DNA from: Candidatus Nomurabacteria bacterium
GTDB lineage: Bacteria; Patescibacteriota; Saccharimonadia; Saccharimonadales; Saccharimonadaceae
Assembly (NCBI GenBank): GCA_031264785.1
Contig: JAISDN010000012.1
Coordinates: 1 to 26,165 of the forward strand
Length of the DNA: 26,165 bases
Direction: 5' to 3'
The notes under the pieces are model-generated. The model was not told the origin of the DNA, did not search any database, and worked only from the letters and a program-made list of their open reading frames with translations. The translations under genes and the position numbers were made by a program. Positions 13,843 to 21,562 of the stretch are shown here, one piece after another (position 1 is the first letter of the stretch; each line of letters starts with the position of its first letter).

Positions 13843-14919
13843 ATGACTCATAATATAACTGAAAAAAATAACAAGCGCTCAGCCGATCCGCGAGGATCTG
13901 GCGGCGCTTCGCGTTCGGTCAATGTGCCGGAGCGTGGTCTTCAGGTGGAACGCGCTAAAAAAATCAGCCATCAGCTGGCCGACCAAACTGCCAAAAAACA
14001 AGCTGAAACTGAGGCCCGTCGCAAGTATCACAAAGCTTGGCAGGAGTATTATCAGAAATATTACGAACATTATTATTTGCGCCAGCTGAGTGAACAAAAG
14101 CAAGATCTGGTGCGGTCTGGCGAACCCAAAACTGAGTTGTCCGAGCGCCAGCAAGCCATTAGCGAATTGAAAAAAGACTTGCTGAAAAAAATTTCGGAAG
14201 GCGCCGGCAAAGTTAAAAAATCGCCGCATTTTCGGCCGATTTTGTCTGGCGTGATTGCTATGGTATTGTTTGTTTTTGTGCAATACAACCAGCTTTTTTC
14301 AGCGGCGGTGCAAGGTTTTGTTAGCCCCAGCGAGGATTCCACTAGCTTGATCATTGCCGACGGCACCAATCAGCCGGTCGGGAAAAATCCGACGGTTTTG
14401 ATTCCGAAAATTAGCGTCAAAGCGCCGATAATTTTTAATTTGAAAGATTTGACCGAAAGCACCGCCCAAAGTGCGTTGGAAAAAGGCGTCATTAATTTTC
14501 CGGTGTCTGGCGCGACGGCTCGACCGGGCCAAAACGGCAACACGGTGCTTTTGGGGCACAGCAGTAGCGACATTTTCAACGGCGGCCAATACAAGTTTAT
14601 TTTTGTGCAGCTGAATCGCCTGACGCAAGACGACCTGTTTTATATTGACTACAACAAAGTTCGCTATACTTACCAAGTCACCGACAAAAAAACTATTACA
14701 CCTAAAGAATTGGGCCAGCTGAACTTGGGCGACGGCTCGCCTTACGCCACTTTGGTGACTTGTGATCCGCCCGGCACAACTTTGAAGCGGTTGCTGGTGA
14801 CCGGCCGGCAAATCAATCCTGACCCCAAAAAAGCCGCCAAACAAGACAATCCGACCGAAGCTACTACCAAAGACATTCCGGGCAATCCGCCGACCCTGTT
14901 TGAAAAACTATTTCAATAA
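13843..14919 (+). CDS. Class D/E-like sortase with long cytoplasmic coiled-coil region
   Basis: Sortases cut LPxTG-like signals and attach the protein to the envelope. The C-terminal domain has TVLLGHSS with catalytic His 239, TLVTCDPPGT with nucleophile Cys 307, and KRLLVTG with Arg 316. A membrane helix lies at about 130-155 (ILSGVIAMVLFVFVQYNQL), so the enzyme faces outward. The first 125 residues are cytoplasmic, charged and helical (KKQAETEARRKYHKAW, then YYQKYYEHYY), an unusually long tail for a sortase. The likely substrate is the LPETG protein at 20139-21305. Start chosen by the Shine-Dalgarno. It ends in a 12-base convergent overlap with the PEGA gene. Confidence 0.92.
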   Translation: MTHNITEKNNKRSADPRGSGGASRSVNVPERGLQVERAKKISHQLADQTAKKQAETEARRKYHKAWQEYYQKYYEHYYLRQLSEQKQDLVRSGEPKTELSERQQAISELKKDLLKKISEGAGKVKKSPHFRPILSGVIAMVLFVFVQYNQLFSAAVQGFVSPSEDSTSLIIADGTNQPVGKNPTVLIPKISVKAPIIFNLKDLTESTAQSALEKGVINFPVSGATARPGQNGNTVLLGHSSSDIFNGGQYKFIFVQLNRLTQDDLFYIDYNKVRYTYQVTDKKTITPKELGQLNLGDGSPYATLVTCDPPGTTLKRLLVTGRQINPDPKKAAKQDNPTEATTKDIPGNPPTLFEKLFQ

Positions 14920-16317
14920 AATCATCGAGCTGTCTTGCAGGATGATTTTTTTGTCTTTTTTGACGAATGTAAACAAATGCTCGTTATTGCCGGAAAACAC
15001 GCCAAAATTTAGAGCCGGTACCAGAGTTTGCAAATTCGTGCCGTCAAACTCCACAATGTTCAGGTTGCCGGCGCTAGCATAACCCAAGTGATAATCGTCC
15101 AGCCAAAGCGGCTTGCCGGAAAAACCTTTGGTCGCAAATTGGAAGTTTTCCGAAGTCTCCAGATCGAACGAAAAAACTTTGTCCTTACGGCCAGCCAGCA
15201 AAATCCGACCACTGCCGTTGTGCGACAAATAATCCACGCCGCCCGGTGTTTCGATCGTCACCACGCCGCCGTTGTTTTCGCTCAGAGGCTTACTAATAAT
15301 ATTTAGCTTACCTTCGCGTGCCACCGCCAAATAATCATTGTGATAATAATGCGTGAAAGTCGCCAGCGTTGGCTTAACATTGTTGTACTCAAAAATCACC
15401 GAATCTTTGTCACCGTTCAAAATCCCGATTTTTTGCTGATTTTTTTCCGAAGCCACATAAGCGATTTTGCCGTCGCCATACAAATCGTAACTTTCGATGC
15501 CGTTGACCAGCGGCGCCGAAGCAGTTTTGGCGCGAATGTCAAACTTTCGCAACGTCGTGCCAGAAATCGCGTAAATCACGTTGTTGTCGTTGCCGAGAAA
15601 ATGCGGCTTACTAAAACTAACACCAAATAACTTGGTCAAGTTTTGGCTGGCCGACATTTCGCGCCGATCGAGCTTCAGAATCTCCGAATTTTTGCCAATT
15701 TTGCGATTCACCAAGAGGTAATTCGAGCTGCGATCCCACTCGATCACCTCAAAACTTTCCTTACCTTTGCCTTCCAAAATCGCGTCCGGAATTTTCAAAT
15801 CGTTAGTTTTGATATTTTTAGGATCGGAAATGTCGACAATTTTCAAAATCCGGCTGGACGACGTTTCAGTCAGCAAAATATAGTCGCCGTTTGGCGCGAT
15901 CAAAGCTTGATGAAAACCGCCAAAGCTCGTGACGTCGGTGCTGGTAATTTTTTCCGGAATCAGCCGAGCGTAATTTAGCCAGCGCACTTCGGCTTCTTTG
16001 AGCGACATTGATTTTTCCCAATCGCGATAGCCTTCCAGCGAATATTTGACTTTGTGGGCGCCCGGAATAGCTTCGTCATAGCGACCGGGTGTGGAAAAGT
16101 TTAGCTGTTTGTCGTCCACAAAAACCTTCGCGCCGGTTGGAAAACTGCTAAATTGCAACAGAGTAATCCGGTCGACGCCTTTATCCGCGACGTTAAAACG
16201 ATAGCCTAAAACCCAAGCTGTCGCGCCAGCCACCCCAATAATCACCGCCAAAACCATAAAAAAATAAGCAATTAGGCGCTGAATAAATCTTTTCCGGTTG
16301 TTAAAATGTTGATACAT
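14908..16317 (-). CDS. PEGA-domain membrane protein with beta-propeller-like C-terminus
   Basis: The protein has an N-terminal membrane helix (about residues 17-40, YFFMVLAVIIGVAGATAWVL), a PEGA domain (LLQFSSFPTGAKVFVDDKQL to HKVKYSLEGYRDWE), then about 370 residues of repeated strand-turn units such as LIAPNGDYILLTET and YLSHNGSGRILLAGRK, suggesting a WD40/TolB-like propeller outside the cell. It is probably an envelope structural or binding protein. I start it at 16317 (MYQHFNNRK), not at the in-frame GTG 16338, because the GTG lies in an extended -10 (TGGTATCAT, 16329-16337). Length 469 aa. Confidence 0.82.
   Translation of the reverse strand: MYQHFNNRKRFIQRLIAYFFMVLAVIIGVAGATAWVLGYRFNVADKGVDRITLLQFSSFPTGAKVFVDDKQLNFSTPGRYDEAIPGAHKVKYSLEGYRDWEKSMSLKEAEVRWLNYARLIPEKITSTDVTSFGGFHQALIAPNGDYILLTETSSSRILKIVDISDPKNIKTNDLKIPDAILEGKGKESFEVIEWDRSSNYLLVNRKIGKNSEILKLDRREMSASQNLTKLFGVSFSKPHFLGNDNNVIYAISGTTLRKFDIRAKTASAPLVNGIESYDLYGDGKIAYVASEKNQQKIGILNGDKDSVIFEYNNVKPTLATFTHYYHNDYLAVAREGKLNIISKPLSENNGGVVTIETPGGVDYLSHNGSGRILLAGRKDKVFSFDLETSENFQFATKGFSGKPLWLDDYHLGYASAGNLNIVEFDGTNLQTLVPALNFGVFSGNNEHLFTFVKKDKKIILQDSSMILLK
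14918..14949 (+). terminator. Sortase terminator embedded in the convergent gene
   Basis: AAAATCATC (14918-14926) pairs with GATGATTTT (14941-14949), with an inner CTG/CAG, and a T-rich run (TTTTTTTGTCTTTTT) follows. It lies at the sortase stop and inside the last codons of the convergent PEGA gene. Confidence 0.7.
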
Positions 16318-16328
16318 AGGCACTATTA

Positions 16329-16337
16329 ATGATACCA
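16329..16337 (-). promoter_or_regulatory. Extended -10 of the PEGA gene
   Basis: TGGTATCAT on the minus strand, 11 bases before ATG 16317, predicting a leader of about 5 nt. Confidence 0.5.
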
Positions 16338-16400
16338 CTTTTTGACTTGAAAATAAATTAAAAATAGCATATGCTAATAGCAGATTAAGGCGAGGGGAAA

Positions 16401-17303
16401 ATGGCGAATAAGATAATTATGATAAATGGTAAACCGTATGACGCGGCGACTGGCTTGCCGGTCAAACCGGCGCCGCGACCGCGACCAGTGCGGGTGGCCG
16501 CGCCACGCAAAGTCCCGGTCAAAGCGCCGCGCAAAATTAGGGTTAGCAGCCCGCCAAAACCGGTCAAGCCGCCGGTGATGCCCAAAAAACCGGTGCGCCG
16601 ACCGGCGCCCAGCCGAACCCTGAATCGTCAAGCTATTAAAAAACCTTTGCCAAAAGTGGTGGTGGCTGCGCCGCGACCGCGACCAGTGGCTCAAAAACCG
16701 CGCTCGATGGCTCGGCCCGCGCCAATGATCGCCACTCGTCCCACACCAATTGCGCCGCGCAATTTGAAGCGTCGGGTCAGCCCAGAGAGGCCGATGCCGG
16801 TGTTGCAGGCCGAACCGGCGCCGACCGAAAAAACGCCGGAGCAAAAGAAGAAAATTCGCAATATTTCGCTGCTAGTTTCGGGAATTGCGCTGATTTTGGT
16901 GGCGGTGGCGGTGCTGCTGTATATTTTTGTGCCAACGGTGTCGTTTTGGATGGCGACGGTGCGCTCGGAAGTTAGCGGTTCGCTGCCGACTTATGCGCCG
17001 GCCGGTTATAGCGTCGACGGCATTGTCGAATCCAGTCCGGGGATGGTTAATGTCAAATATAAGTCGCCAAGCAGCGACGGCTACTCGCTCAGCCAGCAAA
17101 ACAGCAACTGGGACAGCGAAAGCGTGCTGGAAAATAAGGTCAAGCCGGTGTCTAATGATTACCAAACTCTGACTCAAAAGGGCCTAACGATTTATCGTTT
17201 TAAAGACCAAGCGATTTGGGTGAATGGCGGAATTTTGTTCACTATCACCGACAATAACAAACTCAGCAACGAGCAGATTTTGAAAATTGTGGACGGGATA
17301 TAG
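16401..17303 (+). CDS. Pro/Arg-rich membrane protein with DUF4367-like outer domain
   Basis: This 300-aa protein has three parts. Residues 1-150 are a basic, disordered cytoplasmic segment dominated by Pro, Arg, Lys and Ala (PAPRPRPVRVAAPRK, PKPVKPPVMPKKP). A membrane helix covers about 154-176. The outer domain resembles DUF4367 (YAPAGYSVDG, then GLTIYRFKDQAIWVNGGILFTI and EQILKIVDGI), a fold found in cell-surface and anti-sigma-type proteins. The basic tail could bind nucleic acid or acidic partners; this is inference. A Shine-Dalgarno (GGCGAGGGG) sets the start. It is divergent from the PEGA gene across an 83-base gap. Confidence 0.8.
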   Translation: MANKIIMINGKPYDAATGLPVKPAPRPRPVRVAAPRKVPVKAPRKIRVSSPPKPVKPPVMPKKPVRRPAPSRTLNRQAIKKPLPKVVVAAPRPRPVAQKPRSMARPAPMIATRPTPIAPRNLKRRVSPERPMPVLQAEPAPTEKTPEQKKKIRNISLLVSGIALILVAVAVLLYIFVPTVSFWMATVRSEVSGSLPTYAPAGYSVDGIVESSPGMVNVKYKSPSSDGYSLSQQNSNWDSESVLENKVKPVSNDYQTLTQKGLTIYRFKDQAIWVNGGILFTITDNNKLSNEQILKIVDGI

Positions 17304-17312
17304 CCACCAACC

Positions 17313-17340
17313 GTCATTCCGGACTTGATCCGGAATCTAG
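17313..17340. repeat. 28-nt palindromic element between genes
   Basis: A full copy with A/T variants (GTCATTCCGGAC ... TCCGGAATCTAG), located 10 bases after the stop at 17303 and just upstream of the gltX promoter. Confidence 0.88.
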
Positions 17341-17350
17341 AAAGACAATG

Positions 17351-17359
17351 TGCTATAAT
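17351..17359 (+). promoter_or_regulatory. Extended -10 of gltX, leaderless
   Basis: TGCTATAAT ends 7 bases before ATG 17367. This also rules out the longer in-frame start upstream, which would lie in the repeat. Confidence 0.7.
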
Positions 17360-17366
17360 AATACCT

Positions 17367-18797
17367 ATGAAACAAATCCGCACCCGTTTTGCGCCCAGCC
17401 CGACTGGCTTTTTGCACGTTGGCAGCATTCACACCGCGCTGTTTGACTATTTATTGGCCAAACAATCCGGCGGCCAGTTTATTTTGCGCAGCGAAGACAC
17501 CGATCGCGCCCGCTTTGTCGACGCCGCCGAGAACCACATTATGGACAGCCTAAAAGCTCTGGAAATCAACTACGACGAAGGCCCGGACAAAGCCGGTCCA
17601 TATGGGCCGTATCGCCAAAGTGAGCGCCTGAAACTTTATAAAGTTTGGGCCGAAAAATTAGTCAAATCCGGCAGAGCTTACGCCGACCCCTACACGCCAG
17701 AACAAGTTCAAGAATTTCGAAAACAGGCCGAAAACGAGCAAAAACCGTTTCTATTTCGCAATCATCGGCCGGCTAAACCGCCGACTTGGGACGGCACACA
17801 GCCCTTGCGTTTCAAATCCGAACCTAAAAAATACACTTGGCAAGACGCCGTGATGGGTCAGCTTTCGGCCGGCGCGGAAGCGATTGACGACTTTATAATT
17901 ATGAAATCCGACGGCTATCCGACTTATAATTTTGCCCACATTGTGGACGATTTCGAAATGAAAATCACGCACGTTTTGCGCGGGCAAGAATTTATCGCCA
18001 GCACGCCAAATTACCTAAATCTGTATGAAGCGCTGGAAATTGATCGCCCGATTTTCGCCACAATGCCGCCGATTTTGGCGCCGGCTGGCAATCGCAAACT
18101 CAGTAAACGCGACGGCGCGCAAGATGTTTTGGAATATTTGCGCGACGGCTATTTACCAGAGGCGCTGGTCAACTTTTTGGCCAAAATCGGCTGGAATGAC
18201 GGCACTGAGCAGGAGATTTATGCGATGGACGAGCTAATCAAAAAGTTTAGTCTGGAGCGAATTCCGCGAGCCGGCGCGCGTTTTGACGACAAGAAATTGT
18301 TGTGGCTGAACGGCCAGTGGATTAAAAAATTGTCGGTGGCGGAATTGGCCAAGCGTTGTCAAGATTTTTGGGGTGAGGTTGGTAAAGAAGCCAAAGAAGC
18401 CGAGCAATTGGAGGTTTTGGCGGTGGTCCAAGATCGGCTGAAAACTTTGAAGGATTTGCCGGCTTTATCGGAATATTTTTTCGCTACGCCGACGCTGGAT
18501 TTGAAAATGCTGGAAAATGACAAGCAGTTGAAAAAAATCAGTCGCACTGAACAGGTTGAAATGCTTGAAAAAACCATCGCCAAATTGGAAACAACTGACT
18601 GGGAAATTGCCAAAATCCAGAGTAGTTTGAACGAATTATTGGAAATAACTGACTCAAAACCGATGATTTTATTTAGCCTGATTCGCTATTGCCTAACTTG
18701 GGCGGCCTTTAGTCCCGCCTTGCCGGAAACTATGGCGCTACTTGGCAAAAACCAGACGATTTCACGGCTCAAGACTGCCGCGTCATTCCGGGCTTGA
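17367..18797 (+). CDS. gltX: Glutamyl-tRNA synthetase
   Basis: This is a class Ib aminoacyl-tRNA synthetase charging tRNA-Glu (and possibly tRNA-Gln if the cell uses the GatCAB route; gat genes are not in view). It starts MKQIRTRFAPSPTGFLHVGS, with the HIGH-type motif at residues 17-20; the KMSKS motif is KLSKR (244-248). LRSEDTDR, DEGPD and GPYRQSER are also family marks. The helical C-terminal anticodon-binding domain is complete. The 476-aa length is typical. The final residues (SFRA) and the TGA stop are supplied by a 28-nt palindromic element (18782-18809). A copy of the 16-nt palindrome lies at 17631-17646. A tRNA-Glu(CUC) gene lies 1.2 kb downstream. Confidence 0.97.
   Translation: MKQIRTRFAPSPTGFLHVGSIHTALFDYLLAKQSGGQFILRSEDTDRARFVDAAENHIMDSLKALEINYDEGPDKAGPYGPYRQSERLKLYKVWAEKLVKSGRAYADPYTPEQVQEFRKQAENEQKPFLFRNHRPAKPPTWDGTQPLRFKSEPKKYTWQDAVMGQLSAGAEAIDDFIIMKSDGYPTYNFAHIVDDFEMKITHVLRGQEFIASTPNYLNLYEALEIDRPIFATMPPILAPAGNRKLSKRDGAQDVLEYLRDGYLPEALVNFLAKIGWNDGTEQEIYAMDELIKKFSLERIPRAGARFDDKKLLWLNGQWIKKLSVAELAKRCQDFWGEVGKEAKEAEQLEVLAVVQDRLKTLKDLPALSEYFFATPTLDLKMLENDKQLKKISRTEQVEMLEKTIAKLETTDWEIAKIQSSLNELLEITDSKPMILFSLIRYCLTWAAFSPALPETMALLGKNQTISRLKTAASFRA
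17631..17646. repeat. 16-nt perfect palindrome AAACTTTATAAAGTTT
   Basis: An exact copy inside gltX, read as Lys-Leu-Tyr-Lys-Val, a different reading frame from the copies at 4317 and 8141. Confidence 0.8.
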
Positions 18798-18809
18798 CCC
18801 GGAATCCAG
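18782..18809. repeat. 28-nt palindromic element at the gltX 3' end
   Basis: A full copy (GTCATTCCGGGC ... CCCGGAATCCAG). The TGA at 18795-18797 inside it is the gltX stop. Confidence 0.9.
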
Positions 18810-18815
18810 AAATTA

Positions 18816-18824
18816 TGATACAAT
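18816..18824 (+). promoter_or_regulatory. Extended -10 of the DUF3048 gene, leaderless
   Basis: TGATACAAT ends 6 bases before ATG 18831. No Shine-Dalgarno. Confidence 0.6.
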
Positions 18825-18830
18825 TAGCTT

Positions 18831-19955
18831 ATGATTAGAAACGACCAGTTGGTGCGGCGACCCAAAATCAAGCCGCCGATGAGCAAAAAGAGGAAGAAAA
18901 TCATCATTTTTAGCTCGATTGGCGGCGGACTTTTGCTAATTGGCTTAGGATTATTTCTATATTTTGTAGTTTTCGCCCAACAACCGACTGAAGAGCCGCC
19001 GCCCGCGCCCGAACCCGAACCAGTCCGCTATTATTCGCCGCTGACCGGCCTTGAAACCAGCGAAGAAAACACCAAACGCGCCGTCACGGCCGTAATGATT
19101 GAAAATTCGCCGGAAGCGCGGCCGCAGTCGGCGCTGGATGGCAAAAATGTGGTGTTTGAAGCGGTGGCGGAGGGCGGAATTACGCGTTTTGTGATGTTGT
19201 ATCAGGAGTGGCAGCCTAAATTGATTGGGCCGGTGCGTTCGGTGCGACCATATTATCTGGAGTGGGCCACCGGTTTTGATTCGGCTTTGGCGCACGTTGG
19301 CGGCAGCGCGCGCGGCCTTGAGATGATACAGAGCGGCAATTATGCGCTAGATTTGGACCAATATTACAACGATTCGGCTTATTGGCGCACCACCGACCGC
19401 TATATGCCACACAATGTTTACACCGACGCCAAACATTTGAATAATTTGGAGGCCAGCAAGGGTAAACTAACTTCCAGTTTTGAAGCTTGGCAGCGACAGG
19501 ACGGTGCGGCGATTCTGCCAAAGGCCGAAACTGAGGAAGCTAGCACCGAAATCACCACTGAAGAGCACATTTTTGCCCAAAAAATCTCTTTGCCGGTTAG
19601 CGACGGGATTTTTGCGGTGCAGTATAATTACAACCAAGCCAGCAACAAATATCAGCGCTGGCAGGGCGGAGAAAAGCATATCGACGCCAACACCAACAAG
19701 CAAATCGCGCCGGACGCAGTGATTGCTATTATGGTTGGATTGGGGGCGGCGGGCGAATACAGCGATTATGACACCATCGGGCACGGCACGGCTTATATTT
19801 TCCAAAACGGCACGGTAGTAAAGGCCAAATGGCGCAAATCTAGCGCCAAGCAAAATATCAAATTTGTCGATGCCGACGGTGAAGACATCGCCATCAATCG
19901 TGGCCAAGTTTGGGTGACAGCCATTTCAACTGATGAAAAAGTCACTTGGAAATAA
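18831..19955 (+). CDS. DUF3048 (YerB-like) membrane-anchored protein
   Basis: The 374-aa product has a basic N-terminus, one membrane helix (about 24-46) and an outside DUF3048 domain. Diagnostic stretches are YYSPLTGLE, VMIENSPEARPQSAL, VVFEAVAEGGITRFVMLYQ, GPVRSVRPYYLEWA and HVGGSARGLEM. The C-terminal half (FAVQYNYNQASNKYQRWQGG, then GRGQVWVTAISTDE-like ending) matches the second part of the family. Function is unknown; YerB of Bacillus is a lipoprotein, whereas this one has no lipobox Cys and is helix-anchored. It probably sits at the cell surface with the other envelope proteins here. Confidence 0.92.
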   Translation: MIRNDQLVRRPKIKPPMSKKRKKIIIFSSIGGGLLLIGLGLFLYFVVFAQQPTEEPPPAPEPEPVRYYSPLTGLETSEENTKRAVTAVMIENSPEARPQSALDGKNVVFEAVAEGGITRFVMLYQEWQPKLIGPVRSVRPYYLEWATGFDSALAHVGGSARGLEMIQSGNYALDLDQYYNDSAYWRTTDRYMPHNVYTDAKHLNNLEASKGKLTSSFEAWQRQDGAAILPKAETEEASTEITTEEHIFAQKISLPVSDGIFAVQYNYNQASNKYQRWQGGEKHIDANTNKQIAPDAVIAIMVGLGAAGEYSDYDTIGHGTAYIFQNGTVVKAKWRKSSAKQNIKFVDADGEDIAINRGQVWVTAISTDEKVTWK

Positions 19956-19997
19956 TCAAAAAATGTGTTACGATTGTAAGCGTTGATGATTTCTGCT

Positions 19998-20074
19998 GGT
20001 CCCGTCGTCTAGTGGTTCAGGACATTTGGTTCTCATCCAAAAGATCGCGGGTTCGAATCCCGCCGGGATCACCA
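19998..20074 (+). tRNA. tRNA-Glu (anticodon CUC), CCA encoded
   Basis: The acceptor stem GGTCCCG (19998-20004) pairs with CGGGATC (20064-20070), then A and CCA (20072-20074). The anticodon stem TTTGG/CCAAA encloses TTCTCAT, anticodon CTC. The T arm is GCGGGTTCGAATCCCGC. A weak extended -10 (TGTTACGAT, 19966-19974) lies upstream. Confidence 0.96.
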
Positions 20075-20087
20075 AAAACCATCAACA

Positions 20088-20119
20088 AAAAAGACCCCTG
20101 AATCAACAGAGGTCTTTTT
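20088..20119. terminator. Bidirectional terminator
   Basis: AAAAAGACCCCTG (20088-20100) pairs with CAGAGGTCTTTTT (20107-20119) with one mismatch and a 6-nt loop. T-runs exist in both directions, so it can end the tRNA-Glu transcript on the plus strand and the LPETG gene on the minus strand. Confidence 0.88.
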
Positions 20120-20138
20120 CGAAGTGTGTAGCGGTCAG

Positions 20139-21305
20139 TTACATTCGGCTCAGTCGGCGTCTACTTTGAATATAGTAAGCACCAGCCGTCACCAACGAAC
20201 CAATACCAGCCACGCCGCCCAGTTCTGCACCGGTTTCCGGCAAAGCATTAGGCGTATAGGTACCCTTACCAGACGCACTACCACCGCCACCACTTGGGTT
20301 GGTCGGATTGGTCGGCACTACCGGAGAAATCGGCTTATCAGGCTTACAATTCGGGTCATCGGCATCTAAATCTTCCTTGCCGGCAACTTTACATTTGTCC
20401 GGCTCTGGAGTTGGATCGTCCGGTTTACAATTCGGATCGTCCGCATCTAAGTCCTCTTTGCCCGGAACCGTACATTTTTCCGGAGGGGTTGGCGGAACTT
20501 CGTCAACCGTAAATTCTCCCCGACAAAGATTGGTGGTTTTTACACCCCCAGCCGTGTCAACCGTCACATAAGCCGTAACTTCGTGTTTGCCAACAACGTC
20601 GGTTTGATAGGTATATCTGGTGTTTTGGTTGGTCACCACATGCGACTGACCGTCCACCTGATAAGTTACGTTCTTGTAAGTGGCGTTCTCCAGACTATAA
20701 TCAGTGGTAAACTGAAAGTTAATCCGCGACAATTTTTGAATATTCAAACGGTCGCAAACATAACTAGCTTCCGGAGTCGGCGGAACTGGAGCACAATCCA
20801 CAGCCGCTCTAAACTGGATAAAGCGCTTCTGCATTGTCGAAACACCAACCGAACCAATATTCACACCAGAGGTGAAAATACTGTCACCAAGCGAGCGAAT
20901 CACGCCGCCGTCTTGGCCCAACAGCTCAGTCGAACCGGCAATATAGCTGATTCGGCCCGGCTGGTCCAAGTTGACCGTTGCAGTGTCGCTAACAGGGTCT
21001 TGGTTACCTTGGTTGCTCGCCGAAAGCGTAATCTGGGAAGTAAAACTAGTTCCTTCCGCAGTCGACAACGGTGTCGCCACCGCAGTTACGTTTTCCAACG
21101 GGTCAGGGCCCGGGTTGTGAATACGAGCGCGGAATTGCACGGTCTGGCTGCACGTAGCAGCAGCCGGATCGGTGAACTCACCACCCGCTGTTATATTTCT
21201 AGCGCGATAAAAATCGCCCATTTCAATTTTTCCGGCCGCCAACGCGAAGGTTGGCACAGCGCACAAAAGCACTGCCAGAGTAGATAATAGAATTTTCTTA
21301 AACAT
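20139..21305 (-). CDS. LPETG-anchored surface protein
   Basis: This is a secreted 388-aa protein with a signal peptide (KKILLSTLAVLLCAVPTFALAAG) and a full sorting signal at the C-terminus: ALPETG, a hydrophobic stretch (VAGIGSLVTAGAYYI) and a basic end (QSRRRLSR). The N-terminal half has DUF11-like beta-domain features (VQFRARIHNPGPDPLENVTA); the middle suggests a PKD/Ig-like domain (YTYQTDVVGKHEVTAYVTVD). Two 27-aa tandem repeats (GKEDLDADDPNCKPD) follow, Asp-rich with Cys and possibly calcium-binding, then a Pro/Gly/Ser linker. TATAAT and a strong Shine-Dalgarno (AAGGAAGGAGG) precede it. The sortase at 13843 is the likely attaching enzyme. Confidence 0.93.
   Translation of the reverse strand: MFKKILLSTLAVLLCAVPTFALAAGKIEMGDFYRARNITAGGEFTDPAAATCSQTVQFRARIHNPGPDPLENVTAVATPLSTAEGTSFTSQITLSASNQGNQDPVSDTATVNLDQPGRISYIAGSTELLGQDGGVIRSLGDSIFTSGVNIGSVGVSTMQKRFIQFRAAVDCAPVPPTPEASYVCDRLNIQKLSRINFQFTTDYSLENATYKNVTYQVDGQSHVVTNQNTRYTYQTDVVGKHEVTAYVTVDTAGGVKTTNLCRGEFTVDEVPPTPPEKCTVPGKEDLDADDPNCKPDDPTPEPDKCKVAGKEDLDADDPNCKPDKPISPVVPTNPTNPSGGGGSASGKGTYTPNALPETGAELGGVAGIGSLVTAGAYYIQSRRRLSRM
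20341..20480. repeat. 81-bp tandem repeat in the LPETG gene
   Basis: Two diverged units starting near 20341 and 20422 (period 81 bp) encode C-x-V-x-GKEDLDADDPNCKPD. Synonymous differences suggest an old duplication kept for its protein sequence. Confidence 0.8.
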
Positions 21306-21311
21306 AAAAAT

Positions 21312-21335
21312 CCTCCTTCCTTAAGTTACATTATA
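21312..21335 (-). promoter_or_regulatory. Promoter -10 and ribosome site of the LPETG gene
   Basis: TATAAT on the minus strand (21330-21335) is followed by AAGGAAGGAGG (about 21312-21322), a leader of roughly 18 nt. This is the leadered style, unlike the housekeeping genes here. Confidence 0.65.
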
Positions 21336-21400
21336 CGTCATTTCTGACATTTTCGCTGTCATTCCAGACTTTGAGCCCAGAAATTCAGTGATTTTCCTCT

Positions 21401-21428
21401 GTCATTCCGGGCTTGACCCGGAATCCAG
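21401..21428. repeat. 28-nt palindromic element, intergenic
   Basis: A full copy between the two surface-protein genes. A decayed copy (GTCATTCCAGAC, from 21358) lies just before it. The gap 21306-21621 otherwise holds hairpins and no gene. Confidence 0.9.
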
Positions 21429-21509
21429 ACGTCTTTAACATTTCTAATTTTTTAACGCTACGTCATCTCGAATCAGATAGATACAGAACTTTATTAAAAG
21501 GGTTCAGCC

Positions 21510-21540
21510 CTCACGAAGCGATTTGTCGACACTTCGTGAG
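21510..21540. terminator. Hairpin after the pilin-domain gene
   Basis: CTCACGAAG (21510-21518) pairs with CTTCGTGAG (21532-21540). On the minus strand it is followed by GGGCTGAACCCTTTT, itself a small GGG/CCC hairpin with T's, a plausible but weak terminator. Confidence 0.5.
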
Positions 21541-21562
21541 AGCATAGTTTTGCAAGGTTCTT

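Noticed and set aside
16374..16844. 156-aa minus-strand frame rich in Arg, His and Trp
   Set aside because: It is the reverse of the Pro/Arg-rich coding region; its odd composition follows from that, and the plus-strand gene has a ribosome site and a membrane domain.
17325..17366. Upstream start for gltX at 17325
   Set aside because: The extra residues would be coded by the palindromic element and the promoter; the family N-terminus starts at 17367.
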